64,000 nt of DNA from Thalassovita autumnalis (GTDB lineage: Bacteria > Pseudomonadota > Alphaproteobacteria > Rhodobacterales > Rhodobacteraceae): NCBI RefSeq assembly GCF_001458255.1, contig NZ_CYSB01000025.1:186001-250000 (forward strand), given 5' to 3'. Shown here piece by piece: positions 1 through 8,806 of this stretch. Position 1 is the stretch's first letter. Every line of letters starts with the position of its first letter. The translations under genes were made by a program, and so were the position numbers. The notes under the pieces were generated by a model. The model had not been told where the DNA came from. It searched no databases and saw nothing but the letters and a program-made list of their open reading frames with translations.

Positions 1-155
1 GATTCCAACATAAAGGCGTCTTTCTGCGCGCCGGTCATTTTCAGCATCAGCGACACAGGCGTGTCGAGATCTGCAGCCAACCGGGCGTAGACCACCTGAT
101 TTTCGCCAGCCTCATAGGCTTTGGCGAAATCGTCATAGGAGGGGATGAGTTCCAC
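1..155 (-). CDS. trpE: anthranilate synthase component I, N-terminal fragment
   Basis: N-terminal part of the large subunit of anthranilate synthase, which turns chorismate into anthranilate as the first committed step of tryptophan synthesis. About 51 codons are visible before the gene leaves the left edge. Reading starts at a GTG (153-155): no ATG is available in frame and an AAAGGAC stretch stands at ribosome-binding distance. The first residues read VELIPSYDDFAKAYEAGENQ, followed by a LAADLDTPVSLMLKM segment, as in alphaproteobacterial TrpE. It follows ppiD by 23 bases on the same strand and may be cotranscribed. The catalytic chorismate-binding half lies outside, so the call rests on the N-terminal region only. 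Confidence 0.8.
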   Translation of the reverse strand, partial: MELIPSYDDFAKAYEAGENQVVYARLAADLDTPVSLMLKMTGAQKDAFMLE

Positions 156-178
156 CGTTTTGTCCTTTGCCTTTCCGC

Positions 179-2017
179 TTAGCGGAAGTTTGCATGCACC
201 GCGTTGAGCGCGGTCTGGTCCAGATAGATGCCGGCCTGATCCTGAATGGCACGGGCATAAGCCGCATAAAGATCATCCGAGATCCCTGCATCACCCTGTT
301 GTGCCAGCAGCGTGCGGAAGCCGGTGACCTCAGCATCGTTTTCATCGGGGCCTTTGATGGCGTCCAGTTTGACGATGGCGACGCTGTCAGTGCCGCGGAT
401 CACGGTGACGCCGCCATCCTGCATCTTAAAGACCTCATCGATCAGCCCTGCGGGTGCTTCCGAGATGAAATCAGAGCGTATCATGTCTGCTTCCGGCCGG
501 GCGGTCAGGCCCAGTTCGGCCATGCCGGCGCCCTGGACCAGCTGGTTGACCATGATCTCACCCTGCGCAGCCAGGCCGATGTTGATCTGCTCTGCCTTAT
601 AGGCGGCGGTCACGGCGTCGCGGACCTCCTCCAGCGGCTGCAGGGCGGCGTCAATGTTGGCTTCCCAGCGCAGCGCGGCGATGCCGCCGTCATCCAGACG
701 GATCACTTCGGGGTAATCGCCATCTTTTGCGGCCAGTGCGGCGCTGCGGAAATCAGCGTAGCCGGCAATCTCTTCTTCGGACCCTGCGTGCCAGTCGATG
801 CTGGACAGCACAGCGCCGCCTTCCCCTTCCAGCTCTTCCAAGGTGGCGCCGCCTGCCAGCAGGTCATCCAGGTCTTCGGCCACACGGTCGATCTGACGGC
901 GGGCGGCATCGCTGGCCAGTTCGGCGTGCAGTTCTTCGCGCGCCTCGTCCAGTGAGGTTTCTGAGCCGGGCAGAACCCCGTTCACCCGGAACAGCGCCGG
1001 GCCAAGCGTGGTTTCAACAGGGCCCACAACGCCGGTGCCGTCCAGGGCAAAGACATCAGCCCCCGCAACGCCAAGGCTGGCGGCGGTCACATCGCCCATG
1101 TCAACGTCGGCCAGATCAAGGCCACGATCCGCAACCAGCGTTTCAAAGTCCTTCTCACCGGCGTCCAGCGCGGCCTTGGCAGCATCAGCGGCAGCAGCAT
1201 CGGAATAGATCAGGCGTTCGACCAGACGGCGTTCGGCGACGATGAACTGATCTTTGCGCTCTTCATACAGGGCGGTGATCCGCTCTTCGTCCACATCGAT
1301 GCCTGCGACCAGCGCGTCGGGCGACAACCAGACATAGGTCAGCCGCTTTTTGGCCGGGCTGGTGAAATCAGCGGCGTTGTCGGCGTGGAATTTGGTCAGC
1401 TGCTCTTCGGTGGGTTCCACCTGTGCGGTCATCAGATCTGCGGCGCTCAGCAGGGCCCAGGTGAAATCGCGGCGTTCGCCCGCAAAACCGATCAGCGTGT
1501 CAGCGTAGGCCGAAGGCATGGGCGCGCCGGTGACAACGGCACCCTGCAGGATGGCGCGGACGGTGTCGGCGCGCATCTGGCCTTCAAATTCAATCTCGCT
1601 CAGGCCTGCCTGATTGAGGGCAAAGCGGTAGCTTTCACGGTCAAAGCCATTGGCACCCTGAAAGGCGTCAATCTGCACGATCTGCTGGCTGAGGTTTTCA
1701 TCCCCGATCGACAGGCCCAGTTTGGCCGCCTCATTGTCCAATGCGGCCTGGCCGATCAGCCGGCCCAGCGCGGCGCGGTCAACACCTGCGGCCAGCACCT
1801 GATCAAAGGTCATGGCGGAACCGGTCTGTGCCTCAATCGCGCGGATGTCCTGTTGCAGGGCACGCGCATATTCGTTGACGTCAATGTCCTCATCGCCGAC
1901 CGAGCCAACGCGGGTGATGTTGCCCGACAGGTTGGTTGCCCCGAAACCGCCGAGACCCACGATCAGGAGGCCCATAATCCCCCACATGAAAGTTTTGGAA
2001 GTCGTCCCGCTTGCCAT
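179..2017 (-). CDS. ppiD: PpiD/SurA-N type periplasmic folding factor
   Basis: A 612-residue peptidyl-prolyl isomerase/chaperone expected to be anchored in the inner membrane with its bulk in the periplasm, assisting outer-membrane protein folding. A single hydrophobic segment at about residues 11-33 (GIMGLLIVGLGGFGATNL) follows a short cytoplasmic tail. A SurA-N-like helical region comes next (VNEYARALQQDIRAIEAQTG onward), then a long acidic region that includes a parvulin-like part at roughly 240-360 and a C-terminal helical domain. Length fits PpiD (about 600-630). The ATG at 2017 is the first Met before the membrane segment. It precedes trpE, an arrangement I remember from other Rhodobacterales. 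The isomerase active site looks degenerate, so a chaperone role is as likely as catalysis. Confidence 0.88.
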   Translation of the reverse strand: MASGTTSKTFMWGIMGLLIVGLGGFGATNLSGNITRVGSVGDEDIDVNEYARALQQDIRAIEAQTGSAMTFDQVLAAGVDRAALGRLIGQAALDNEAAKLGLSIGDENLSQQIVQIDAFQGANGFDRESYRFALNQAGLSEIEFEGQMRADTVRAILQGAVVTGAPMPSAYADTLIGFAGERRDFTWALLSAADLMTAQVEPTEEQLTKFHADNAADFTSPAKKRLTYVWLSPDALVAGIDVDEERITALYEERKDQFIVAERRLVERLIYSDAAAADAAKAALDAGEKDFETLVADRGLDLADVDMGDVTAASLGVAGADVFALDGTGVVGPVETTLGPALFRVNGVLPGSETSLDEAREELHAELASDAARRQIDRVAEDLDDLLAGGATLEELEGEGGAVLSSIDWHAGSEEEIAGYADFRSAALAAKDGDYPEVIRLDDGGIAALRWEANIDAALQPLEEVRDAVTAAYKAEQINIGLAAQGEIMVNQLVQGAGMAELGLTARPEADMIRSDFISEAPAGLIDEVFKMQDGGVTVIRGTDSVAIVKLDAIKGPDENDAEVTGFRTLLAQQGDAGISDDLYAAYARAIQDQAGIYLDQTALNAVHANFR

Positions 2018-2064
2018 GGTATTCCCTTAAAGTTTCGGGTTGTTCAAAGTCTTGCCGCGAATGT

Positions 2065-3264
2065 TTAGGCCGAAGCCTGTCCCGGCACAAGGTCTGCCAG
2101 TGTTGCCAGCCGGTCAAACAGCGCCGCAATGCCTGCGCGGTCCACATTGGCAAAGGCGATGCGCAGCTGTTTGCGTCCCTCAGCATCGCCGTCGGGCATG
2201 AACATCGTGCCGGGCAAGGCCAGAACGCCGATGTCTTTGACCATGTTCTTGGCCAGTTGATCTGATGCAATATCAAAGGGATGCTCGACATAGGCAAAGT
2301 AGGCGCCACAGCCCAACAGCTGCCAGCCCTGCGCGGCCAGCACCGCAAAGCCCTCTTCGATGGCGGCGCGGCGGTCGAGAATTTCCAACCGTTCCCCGGC
2401 CAGCCAATCACCAAGGTTCTGCATGCCCCAAAGGGCGGCGTGCTGGGCCAGCTGGTTGGGGCAGATGGTGACGGTGTCGATAAACTTCTCCGCCTCGGCC
2501 AGACGCTCAGGTGAGGCGACCATGGCGCCAACGCGGTGGCCGGTCAGCCGGTAGGCTTTGGAAAAGGAATAGAGCTGGATCACCGTATCGGCCCATTCAG
2601 GATCTTCGAACAGATCATGGGGCGCGCCGGTCCGGCTGTGAAAATCTCGGTAAGTTTCATCAATCACCAGCGGCAGGCCGTGTTTGCGCGCAAGATCGCG
2701 GAATTGGGCAATCAGCGCGGCGGGGTATTCCACGCCGCAGGGGTTGTTGGGGCTGACCAGCACCAGCGCTTTGGTGCGGTTTGTGATCAGCGCCTCGGCC
2801 TGCGCGGGATCGGGCAACATGCCCTCACCACAGGCCAGCGGTACGGTTTTCACCCCCGACATATCGAGCCACATTTTGTGGTTGAAGTACCAGGGCGTTG
2901 GCAGGATGACCTCATCCCCTTCACCGCAGAGCGAGACCATGGTGGCACAAAAGGCCTGATTGCAGCCCGAGGTGATGGCAACCTGATCAGCGCTGACGGT
3001 GCCATTGTAGGTGGATGACACACTGGCCGCGACCTCGGCCCGCAGGGCCGGTAGGCCCAGATCGGGCCCGTAAAGATGCGCCTCGGCCATGTTGAGCGCG
3101 GTATCGGCAATGGCCTGACGCAGCGGTGCGGGCGGTGGATCCACTGGCGCGGCCTGGCTGACATTGATCAAGGGCCTGTCAGCTGCAAACTCCACACCGT
3201 CCAGCCAGCGCCGGGCCTCCATCACGGGGGGCGCAAAAGTGGTGGCGGTGCGGGACAATGTCAT
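2065..3264 (-). CDS. PLP-dependent class I/II aminotransferase
   Basis: A 399-residue fold-type I aminotransferase that moves an amino group between an amino acid and a 2-oxo acid. Visible are the substrate/PLP motif SPNNPCG at 171-177, the pyridine-nitrogen aspartate in VIDETYRDF (D202), and the Schiff-base lysine K236 in LYSFSKAYRLTGHRVGA, with the phosphate-binding arginine a few residues later. The ATG at 3264 has a strong GAGGAGAG site. The substrate cannot be told from sequence: aspartate/aromatic aminotransferase-like enzymes and aminotransferases of unassigned function share these motifs. The gene lies 47 bases upstream of ppiD on the same strand and could feed that transcript. Confidence 0.88.
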   Translation of the reverse strand: MTLSRTATTFAPPVMEARRWLDGVEFAADRPLINVSQAAPVDPPPAPLRQAIADTALNMAEAHLYGPDLGLPALRAEVAASVSSTYNGTVSADQVAITSGCNQAFCATMVSLCGEGDEVILPTPWYFNHKMWLDMSGVKTVPLACGEGMLPDPAQAEALITNRTKALVLVSPNNPCGVEYPAALIAQFRDLARKHGLPLVIDETYRDFHSRTGAPHDLFEDPEWADTVIQLYSFSKAYRLTGHRVGAMVASPERLAEAEKFIDTVTICPNQLAQHAALWGMQNLGDWLAGERLEILDRRAAIEEGFAVLAAQGWQLLGCGAYFAYVEHPFDIASDQLAKNMVKDIGVLALPGTMFMPDGDAEGRKQLRIAFANVDRAGIAALFDRLATLADLVPGQASA

Positions 3265-3366
3265 GGCTCTCTCCTCAGGTCTTGGCGGGCGAGGATAGGC
3301 GGATCGCAGTCAGGGGCAAGCGGATAATGCACGCAATCAGTGGTGCAGCCGGGCATTGCGCCAAGA

Positions 3367-3396
3367 TGCAAAAAGGCGCCGCAGAGCGACGCCTTT
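3367..3396 (-). terminator. rho-independent terminator after gpt
   Basis: Read on the minus strand, AAAGGCGTCG and CGGCGCCTTT form a 10-bp stem (one G-T wobble) around a 5-base loop and run directly into TTTTTG. It lies 35 bases after the gpt stop and before the aminotransferase gene, so it separates the two transcripts. Confidence 0.8.
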
Positions 3397-3431
3397 CAAA
3401 GATCTTGGTGATCGCCAGTTCAGCGGGCAGA

Positions 3432-3950
3432 TCAATCGGTGCCGCGATAAGGCTCAACGTATTGCAGGGCCATGTCCCAGGGGAAGAAAATCCACGTGTC
3501 CTGGCTGACCCCGGTGATGAAGGTGTCGACCATCGGCTCACCCGCGGGTTTGGCATAGACGGTGGCGAAATGCGCCTTGGGGTACATGGTGCGCACCAGT
3601 TCCAGGGTTTTGCCGCTGTCCACCAGATCGTCGATGATCAGGATGCCTTCGCCGTCGCCCATCAGCTCGGGGTCGGGGCTTTTCAGGACCTGGGCTTCGC
3701 GCTGCTGATCCTGTGCGCCGCCACCGGAGTAGTAGGACTTCACGCTGATGGTATCCACGGTGCGGATGTCCAGCTCACGGCTGACGATCATCGCCGGTGC
3801 CATGCCGCCACGGGTGATGGCCACAACAGCCTTCCAGGCACCATCATCCGGGCCTTTGCCATCCAGACGCCATGCCAGCGCGCGGCTGTCGCGATGGATC
3901 TGGTCCCAGCTGATATGAAACCCTTTTTCGTGTGGCAGACGATCGGTCAT
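3432..3950 (-). CDS. gpt: xanthine(-guanine) phosphoribosyltransferase
   Basis: A 172-residue purine salvage enzyme that joins xanthine or guanine to PRPP to give XMP or GMP. The PRPP-binding signature [14 protein letters not shown] is intact. [38 protein letters not shown] and the C-terminal [13 protein letters not shown] match the enterobacterial Gpt layout closely. I chose the ATG at 3950 ([10 protein letters not shown]) rather than the in-frame ATG at 3962, because GGGGGAAG sits at the right distance before 3950 and would otherwise be coding. It is separated from the L,D-transpeptidase-like gene by about 160 bases and has its own terminator, so it is probably monocistronic. Confidence 0.93.
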   Translation of the reverse strand: MTDRLPHEKGFHISWDQIHRDSRALAWRLDGKGPDDGAWKAVVAITRGGMAPAMIVSRELDIRTVDTISVKSYYSGGGAQDQQREAQVLKSPDPELMGDGEGILIIDDLVDSGKTLELVRTMYPKAHFATVYAKPAGEPMVDTFITGVSQDTWIFFPWDMALQYVEPYRGTD

Positions 3951-4109
3951 GGCTTCCCCCATGTGGATTTTAAGATACGGAGTGTGTCGCGGCTTGGGCC
4001 ACGTTCAGATTAGCACAGGGCGATACTGTGCCTTGGCATGCGACGCAAGGAAAAGCCGAAGATGCGGGCGGTTTTCCTGTGGATTGGGGCGTTGAGCGGC
4101 GCTGAGCCC

Positions 4110-4850
4110 TTAGGGGGCCACGTGATAACGCCCGTCCCGGACCGAGGTTTGTGGCAACACTTGCGTGGCTTCAAACTGTTGATAGGCCGGGGCCAATTGA
4201 CGCCAGAAATCGATCCAGTTGGACCCGCTTGCCTGCGCCATGCGCGGCTCCGTCATGCGGAAAGGGAAGGCGTGGACAGGCACGGTAGCTTGCCCGGCCT
4301 TTAGTGCGGCTTCAACGGTGAGGTAGATCTCCTCGATCAGCGGGTCGGTCATCGCGTAGCACCCAATCGACAGGCAATTGCCATGCACCATCAGAAAGCT
4401 ACCGGTGCGTCCGTGGGCACGGTCAAAGCTGTTGGGAAACCCAAGGTTAAAAGACAGATGATAGCTGGAGCGCGGATTAAGCGCGCTGAGCCCGACCTGA
4501 TAAAACCCTTCGGGCGATTGCCGATCCCCTTCGCGCAGTTTGGGGCCTAACCCGCCTGAGAAAGTGCAAATCGGGTAGCTGCGAAACAGCTGATAGGTGC
4601 TACCCGATTTGACCCAAAGCTCCAGCGTGGCCTCTTCTTTGAAGATCCGCAGATAAACTGGTGCGCCAAAGGTCAGGCCCTGGGCGGCAAACTCAGCCTC
4701 CAGCCGTGGTGTGACCCGGTTGCGGATTTCAGTGATGTCAGCGCGTAGCCCAAGCGATTCCGCGATACGGGCGGGCAGGTAGGCGCGGCCCAGATAGAGT
4801 GCGCTTATCGTCAGGCTGGCCAGCAGCAGAAGGATCAGAGGCCGGCGCAT
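4110..4850 (-). CDS. L,D-transpeptidase-fold periplasmic enzyme (YafK/DpaA-like)
   Basis: A secreted or membrane-tethered enzyme of the YkuD L,D-transpeptidase fold, 246 residues. An N-terminal hydrophobic segment (PLILLLLASLTISALYLG) acts as signal or anchor. The catalytic motif HGNCLSIGCYAM carries the expected His, Ser and Cys. The run LWVKSGSTYQLFRSYPICTFSGGLGPK and the GDRQSPEGFYQVG segment resemble the YafK subgroup, whose E. coli member releases Lpp from peptidoglycan; that function is inference here. The ATG at 4850 is preferred over the GTG one codon upstream because a GCAGGTG site precedes it. The gene begins 9 bases after the LysE-family stop and is likely in the same transcript. 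Confidence 0.85.
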   Translation of the reverse strand: MRRPLILLLLASLTISALYLGRAYLPARIAESLGLRADITEIRNRVTPRLEAEFAAQGLTFGAPVYLRIFKEEATLELWVKSGSTYQLFRSYPICTFSGGLGPKLREGDRQSPEGFYQVGLSALNPRSSYHLSFNLGFPNSFDRAHGRTGSFLMVHGNCLSIGCYAMTDPLIEEIYLTVEAALKAGQATVPVHAFPFRMTEPRMAQASGSNWIDFWRQLAPAYQQFEATQVLPQTSVRDGRYHVAP

Positions 4851-4859
4851 CACCTGCGG

Positions 4860-5468
4860 CTACCGGTTCAGGATCAGTGACAGCCCCAGCGTCCCAATGG
4901 CAGCGCTGCACAGCCGGTCGATCCCTGATTTGGCGCGTAGATAAATTGCCTTGGCCGTCTGGGTGGTGAAGATCAGCGCGAAACACGTGTAAACAATAAC
5001 CTCCAACGTCAGCACCAGCCCAAGGATTGAGGCTTGCGAGCTGAGTGCCAGCGGATCCGGGAAGATGGTGACAAAAACGGCCGAGAAGTAGAGCGCGGCC
5101 TTGGGGTTGGCCAGATTGGTCAACACGCCGCCCGGCAGACCCAAAAGGCGTTTGCGTCCCTCCGCTGAGACCGGGCGATCGGCGCCGCGCCAGATCTGCA
5201 GCGCCATCCAGATCAGATAGGCCGCCCCCAGCAGTTTCAGCGCGGTGAACAGCCAGGGCAGGGCGGCAAAGACCAGCGAAAGGCCGGCAAAGGCAAATGC
5301 CGCCCACAGTGTTGCAGCCAGCGCCAGACCCAGACCGAACCGCAGGCCCACGCCGCGCCCATGGGCGAAGCTTTGCTGCATGATCGCCATGATCGCAGGC
5401 CCCGGGCTGATCAGCGCCAGCAGCTGTGTTGCCAACAGCAGGAGTATCTGATCAATGCCGAAGCCCAT
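4860..5468 (-). CDS. LysE/RhtB-family amino acid exporter
   Basis: A 202-residue inner-membrane exporter of the LysE/RhtB family, which pumps out amino acids such as lysine, threonine or homoserine lactone-like compounds. The family start is clear: LLATQLLALISPGPAIMAIM, with the conserved SPGP. About six hydrophobic segments follow, and the central LLGLPGGVLTNLANPKAALY matches the GxxxNxxNPKxxL signature. The ATG at 5468 has an AAAGGAC site. It lies 33 bases after the fabI stop on the same strand. The substrate cannot be assigned from sequence. Confidence 0.9.
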   Translation of the reverse strand: MGFGIDQILLLLATQLLALISPGPAIMAIMQQSFAHGRGVGLRFGLGLALAATLWAAFAFAGLSLVFAALPWLFTALKLLGAAYLIWMALQIWRGADRPVSAEGRKRLLGLPGGVLTNLANPKAALYFSAVFVTIFPDPLALSSQASILGLVLTLEVIVYTCFALIFTTQTAKAIYLRAKSGIDRLCSAAIGTLGLSLILNR

Positions 5469-5501
5469 CTGGCCGTCCTTTGCTTCTTTCTGGGGGCAGG
5501 C

Positions 5502-6335
5502 TTACTTGCGGCCCGTCACCACATCAATGTCAGGCGCGTCCACCGCCTTCATGCCCACCACGTGATAGCCCGCATCCACATGCAGGGTTTCGCCGGTAAC
5601 ACCGCTGCCCAGATCGCTGAGCATGTAGAGCGCCGATTTGCCGACATCCTCAATGGTCACGTTGCGGCGCAGGGGCGCGTTCAGCTCATTCCATTTCATG
5701 ATGTAACGGAAATCACCAATGCCGCTCGCGGCCAGGGTTTTGATCGGCCCGGCCGAGATCGCATTGACGCGGATGCCGTCTTTGCCCAGATCTTCGGCCA
5801 GATACATCACCGAGGCCTCAAGCGCGGCCTTGGCGACCCCCATGACATTATAGTGCGGCATCACCTGTTCGGCGCCATAATAAGTCAGCGTCAGGGCGCT
5901 GCCGCCGTCACTCATCAGTTTTTCAGCGCGCTGCATGACCGAGGTGAAAGAGTAAACGCTGATGTCCATCGTCATCGCGAAGTTTTCACGGCTGGTGTCA
6001 ACGTAGCGGCCACGCAGTTCGTTTTTGTCAGAAAAGCCAATGGCATGGACGATGAAGTCAATCTTGCCCCAGGCTTTTTCAATCTCGCCAAAGGCCGCAT
6101 CCAGTGAGGCGGGATCGGAGACGTCACAGTCCAACATGATCTCCACCCCCAGCTGGTCAGCCAGCGGGGTCACCCGTTTCTTGAAGGCATCGCCCATATA
6201 GGTAAAGGCCATTTCAGCCCCAGCGTCGGCACAGGCCTTGGCGATGCCCCAGGCGATCGACTTGTCATTGGCCAGCCCCATGATCACGCCGCGTTTGCCT
6301 GCCATCAGCCAATTTGCCATCAATTGGTTTGACAT
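5502..6335 (-). CDS. fabI: enoyl-[acyl-carrier-protein] reductase (NADH)
   Basis: The last reductive step of type II fatty acid elongation, reducing trans-2-enoyl-ACP in the cytoplasm. The 277-residue short-chain dehydrogenase fold shows the FabI nucleotide-binding variant GLANDKSIAWGIAKA and the catalytic Tyr-x6-Lys pair in YNVMGVAK (Y162, K169), followed by GIRVNAISAGPIKTLAASGI. I start at the ATG at 6335 (MSNQLMANWLM) because GGAGAGGGGCC precedes it; an ATG six codons upstream would place that site inside the gene. It is divergent from pdxH across a 164-base gap. Confidence 0.95.
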   Translation of the reverse strand: MSNQLMANWLMAGKRGVIMGLANDKSIAWGIAKACADAGAEMAFTYMGDAFKKRVTPLADQLGVEIMLDCDVSDPASLDAAFGEIEKAWGKIDFIVHAIGFSDKNELRGRYVDTSRENFAMTMDISVYSFTSVMQRAEKLMSDGGSALTLTYYGAEQVMPHYNVMGVAKAALEASVMYLAEDLGKDGIRVNAISAGPIKTLAASGIGDFRYIMKWNELNAPLRRNVTIEDVGKSALYMLSDLGSGVTGETLHVDAGYHVVGMKAVDAPDIDVVTGRK

Positions 6336-6499
6336 TGGCCCCTCTCCATCCAAATGATTGCCTGCAAATTGCTTTAGGGGATCGGCGGGGGTGCTTCAAG
6401 CCTCGCTTCCTTAGCGGCAACTTTGCGCGAGTTCCCGGGGAAACCGTGCAGATCGGGCGGCCCGGCGCCCAGGCAGGCCAGCAAAGGGGCCAATGACCA

Positions 6500-7105
6500 A
6501 TGAGTGACCGTAGCGGAATTTTTGCAGGCGATGATCCGTTTCAAATTGCCCGGACCTGGCTGGCTGAGGCCGAAGAGAGTGAGCCGAATGACCCTAACGC
6601 CATTGCGCTGTCCACGGTGGATGCGGATGGGCTGCCCAATGCGCGCATGGTGCTGCTGAAGGAAATCGAAGACGGGGCTTTCGTGTTTTACACCAACTAC
6701 GAAAGTGCCAAAGCCGGTGAGATTGACCAGGCGGGCAAAGCGGCCTTTGTCATGCATTGGAAATCGCTGCGCCGGCAGATCCGGGTGCGCGGTATCGTCA
6801 GCAAAGAGGACGGGCCGAAGGCGGATGACTATTACAATTCACGCTCCTTGAAGTCCCGTTTGGGGGCCTGGGCGTCAAAACAATCTCGTCCGTTGGCCTC
6901 GCGCACTACTTTGATGGCTGAAGTGGCCAAAGTGACAGCCCAGCATGGTCCAAATCCCAAGCGACCCAACTTTTGGGGAGGTTACAGAATCACGCCGCTT
7001 GAGATTGAATTTTGGGCGGACGGGGCATTTCGCCTCCACGATCGCTTTACTTGGCGTCGTGAAACAGTGAGTGAAAACTGGAAGATAGACCGCCTGAGCC
7101 CGTGA
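6500..7105 (+). CDS. pdxH: pyridoxamine 5'-phosphate oxidase
   Basis: FMN enzyme that oxidises pyridoxine or pyridoxamine 5'-phosphate to pyridoxal 5'-phosphate. At 201 residues it is the usual length. Family blocks are [65 protein letters not shown] and the C-terminal [20 protein letters not shown] with [10 protein letters not shown]. The start at 6500 (MSDRSGIF) follows AAAGGGGCC. pdxA of the de novo pathway to the same cofactor lies near the right end of this window, so both routes to PLP are represented. Confidence 0.95.
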   Translation: MSDRSGIFAGDDPFQIARTWLAEAEESEPNDPNAIALSTVDADGLPNARMVLLKEIEDGAFVFYTNYESAKAGEIDQAGKAAFVMHWKSLRRQIRVRGIVSKEDGPKADDYYNSRSLKSRLGAWASKQSRPLASRTTLMAEVAKVTAQHGPNPKRPNFWGGYRITPLEIEFWADGAFRLHDRFTWRRETVSENWKIDRLSP

Positions 7106-7173
7106 TTTTCGCGTGACGTGAAATGCAAATAGTTGTAAAAAAATCAACTTTTGCCTTGCATGAGCACTGTTGT

Positions 7174-7755
7174 ATGTCACATGAAATGCATGGGGATGAC
7201 GATCATGTGGGTAACGAAACATTGAGAACTGAAGTGGATGGCGCCCGCAGGGTAATTGGCCTGGTGAAATGGTTCGACCCCGTAAAGGGGTTCGGATTCG
7301 TTGTCGCCGATGAAGGTGGGCCAGATATCCTGTTGCATGCCAACGTTTTGCGCAACTTTGGGCAAAGCTCTGTGGCGGATGGCGCGAAGATAGAACTGGA
7401 CGTACAGAAAACGGAGCGTGGGATCCAGGCGACCGAAGTGTTCAGTATTGAGCCACCGCTTGGAACAGAAGGGGCCACGCTGGCCGATTTCGAAGACATT
7501 GATCCAGAAGTGATCCGCACCGCTCCGTTGGAGCCGGCGCGCGTCAAATGGTTCGACAAGGGCAAGGGCTTTGGCTTTGCCAATATCTTTGGTCGCGGCG
7601 AAGACGTGTTTGTACATGTCGAAGTGCTGCGCCGGTCGGGTCTGGCGGACCTGCAACCGGGTGAGGCCGTCGGCCTGCGGGTGATTGACGGCAAACGCGG
7701 ACGGATGGCGACAGAGGTCTGCGCCTGGGAAGCGGCCCTTAAATCGGATGACTAA
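7174..7755 (+). CDS. cold-shock-domain protein with two CSD modules
   Basis: A cytoplasmic nucleic-acid-binding protein with two cold-shock domains joined by an acidic linker (about 193 residues). The first CSD has GLVKWFDPVKGFGFVVADEG and DILLHANVL; the second has ARVKWFDKGKGFGFANIFGR and EDVFVHVEVL, so both RNP1/RNP2 motifs are kept. Single CspA-type proteins are about 70 residues, so this is the long double form of alphaproteobacteria. The start is uncertain: 7174 (MSHEMHGDD) is chosen over an ATG 17 codons upstream; neither has a strong ribosome-binding site. The AT-rich leader from about 7120 is typical of cold-shock genes. It overlaps the next gene by 8 bases. Confidence 0.88.
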   Translation: MSHEMHGDDDHVGNETLRTEVDGARRVIGLVKWFDPVKGFGFVVADEGGPDILLHANVLRNFGQSSVADGAKIELDVQKTERGIQATEVFSIEPPLGTEGATLADFEDIDPEVIRTAPLEPARVKWFDKGKGFGFANIFGRGEDVFVHVEVLRRSGLADLQPGEAVGLRVIDGKRGRMATEVCAWEAALKSDD

Positions 7756-8227
7756 GATGATGCGGCTGGTCCTTGCGGGGCTGGCCGCAACTCTTTTCAG
7801 CGCCTCCATCGGCGCGGCGGCCTGTCGTGAGGATGTGGTGCAGCTGCGTGGGGATTGGGGGCAGGCCCAGTTCCGTGTTGAACTGGCCGATGATCCCGCC
7901 GAGCGGCAGCAGGGGCTGATGTTCCGCAAATCTATGCCGCGCGGATCGGGCATGCTATTTGTCTATGAAAATGAACGCGCGGTCGGCTTCTGGATGCGCA
8001 ACACCTATATCGCTTTGGACATGATCTTTGCCGATGGGGCAGGTGTGGTGCAGCATGTGCATCATAATGCGGTGCCCCTGGATGAAACGGTCATCCCCGG
8101 CGGCGATGCGATTCAACATGTGCTGGAAGTCAACGCAGGCCTGGCTGAGGGGCTGGGCATTGTGCCGGGCAGTCAGCTGCGTCATCCGGCGATTGATCAG
8201 GCGCGTGCCGCCTGGGTTTGCGATTAA
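7748..8227 (+). CDS. DUF192 family secreted protein
   Basis: A 159-residue exported protein of the DUF192 family, function unknown. An N-terminal signal peptide (LVLAGLAATLFSASIGAAAC) is followed by the family core: ERQQGLMFRKSMPRGSGMLF, VGFWMRNTYIALDMIFAD and a C-terminal VLEVNAGLAEGLGIVPGS. The ATG at 7748 overlaps the stop of the cold-shock gene (ATGACTAA), which suggests translational coupling; ATGs at 7757 and 7760 are alternatives. The Cys after the signal sequence could be a lipidation site, but the preceding residues AAA are a weak lipobox. Confidence 0.87.
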   Translation: MTKMMRLVLAGLAATLFSASIGAAACREDVVQLRGDWGQAQFRVELADDPAERQQGLMFRKSMPRGSGMLFVYENERAVGFWMRNTYIALDMIFADGAGVVQHVHHNAVPLDETVIPGGDAIQHVLEVNAGLAEGLGIVPGSQLRHPAIDQARAAWVCD

Positions 8228-8335
8228 AATCCCAGTGAATAAAGGGCGCTTTGGTGCGGGTGAAAAAAACTCGCCCCCGGAGGTGATTTCGCTCTTTTCA
8301 ATCCGGTTCACACGGGGTAGACCCCACGCACGGTC

Positions 8336-8412
8336 CGGGGCGTAGCGCAGTCTGGTAGCGCACCTGTTTTGGGTACAGGGGGTCGTGAGTTCGAATCTCG
8401 CCGCCCCGACCA
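8336..8412 (+). tRNA. tRNA-Pro (anticodon UGG)
   Basis: A 77-base tRNA with encoded CCA. The acceptor stem is CGGGGCG/CGCCCCG. The D arm has GCGCAGTCTGGTAGCGC, the anticodon arm is CCTGT-TTTGGGT-ACAGG with TGG in the loop, and the T arm carries GTTCGAATC. A C1-G72 pair is normal for bacterial tRNA-Pro. Confidence 0.97.
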
Positions 8413-8699
8413 CTTCCTTCCATCGATAGACTGAATTGCCCTTCGGGGCCGATGCTGCCGTGTCCGTTCGCGCAGGGTGATTGTTTTTTCAGCAGTGGCG
8501 CAGCAGTCCAGTTTGCGGGCAAGGATTGCGCCAAATTCCTGAATTTTCTGCGGATTTGGACAGGAAATATGCCCTATTGGCGCCGTGGAATGGTGCGATC
8601 AGAATTCTGCCCTTACTAGCAAGGCGTTGCGCGATGTGGCGTGTTTCCCCCACTCACGAAGGAATCGCGATCCTGTGACCCAACGCGTGCGAATGGGCT

Positions 8700-8750
8700 T
8701 TCGGTCAACGAAAAAGATTAAATTTTCCGAAAATAAAACCGTTGACCGAA
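8700..8750. promoter_or_regulatory. 11-bp inverted repeat upstream of nrdJ
   Basis: TTCGGTCAACG (8700-8710) and CGTTGACCGAA (8740-8750) are exact reverse complements around a 29-base AT-rich spacer, which itself holds ATTTTC-C-GAAAAT. CGTTGACC recurs at 8936-8943, 38 bases before the nrdJ start. The half-sites could bind a dimeric or looping regulator. I do not recognise the motif. Confidence 0.4.
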
Positions 8751-8792
8751 TATGGGTGCATACGCCAACTTGTGGGGGCCAGCGGCAGGCTG

Positions 8793-8806
8793 CACCATAT
8801 ATTGTA
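8793..8806. promoter_or_regulatory. possible NrdR box upstream of nrdJ
   Basis: CACCATATATTGTA resembles the NrdR operator ACACWATATATWGTGT, with the central ATATAT and flanking GT kept. NrdR represses ribonucleotide reductase genes in many bacteria and normally uses two boxes; I find only this one good match. Confidence 0.35.

Noticed and set aside
8336-8412. tRNA-Pro as an island attachment site
   Set aside because: No direct copy of the tRNA 3' end is visible downstream within the window and the following gene is nrdJ.
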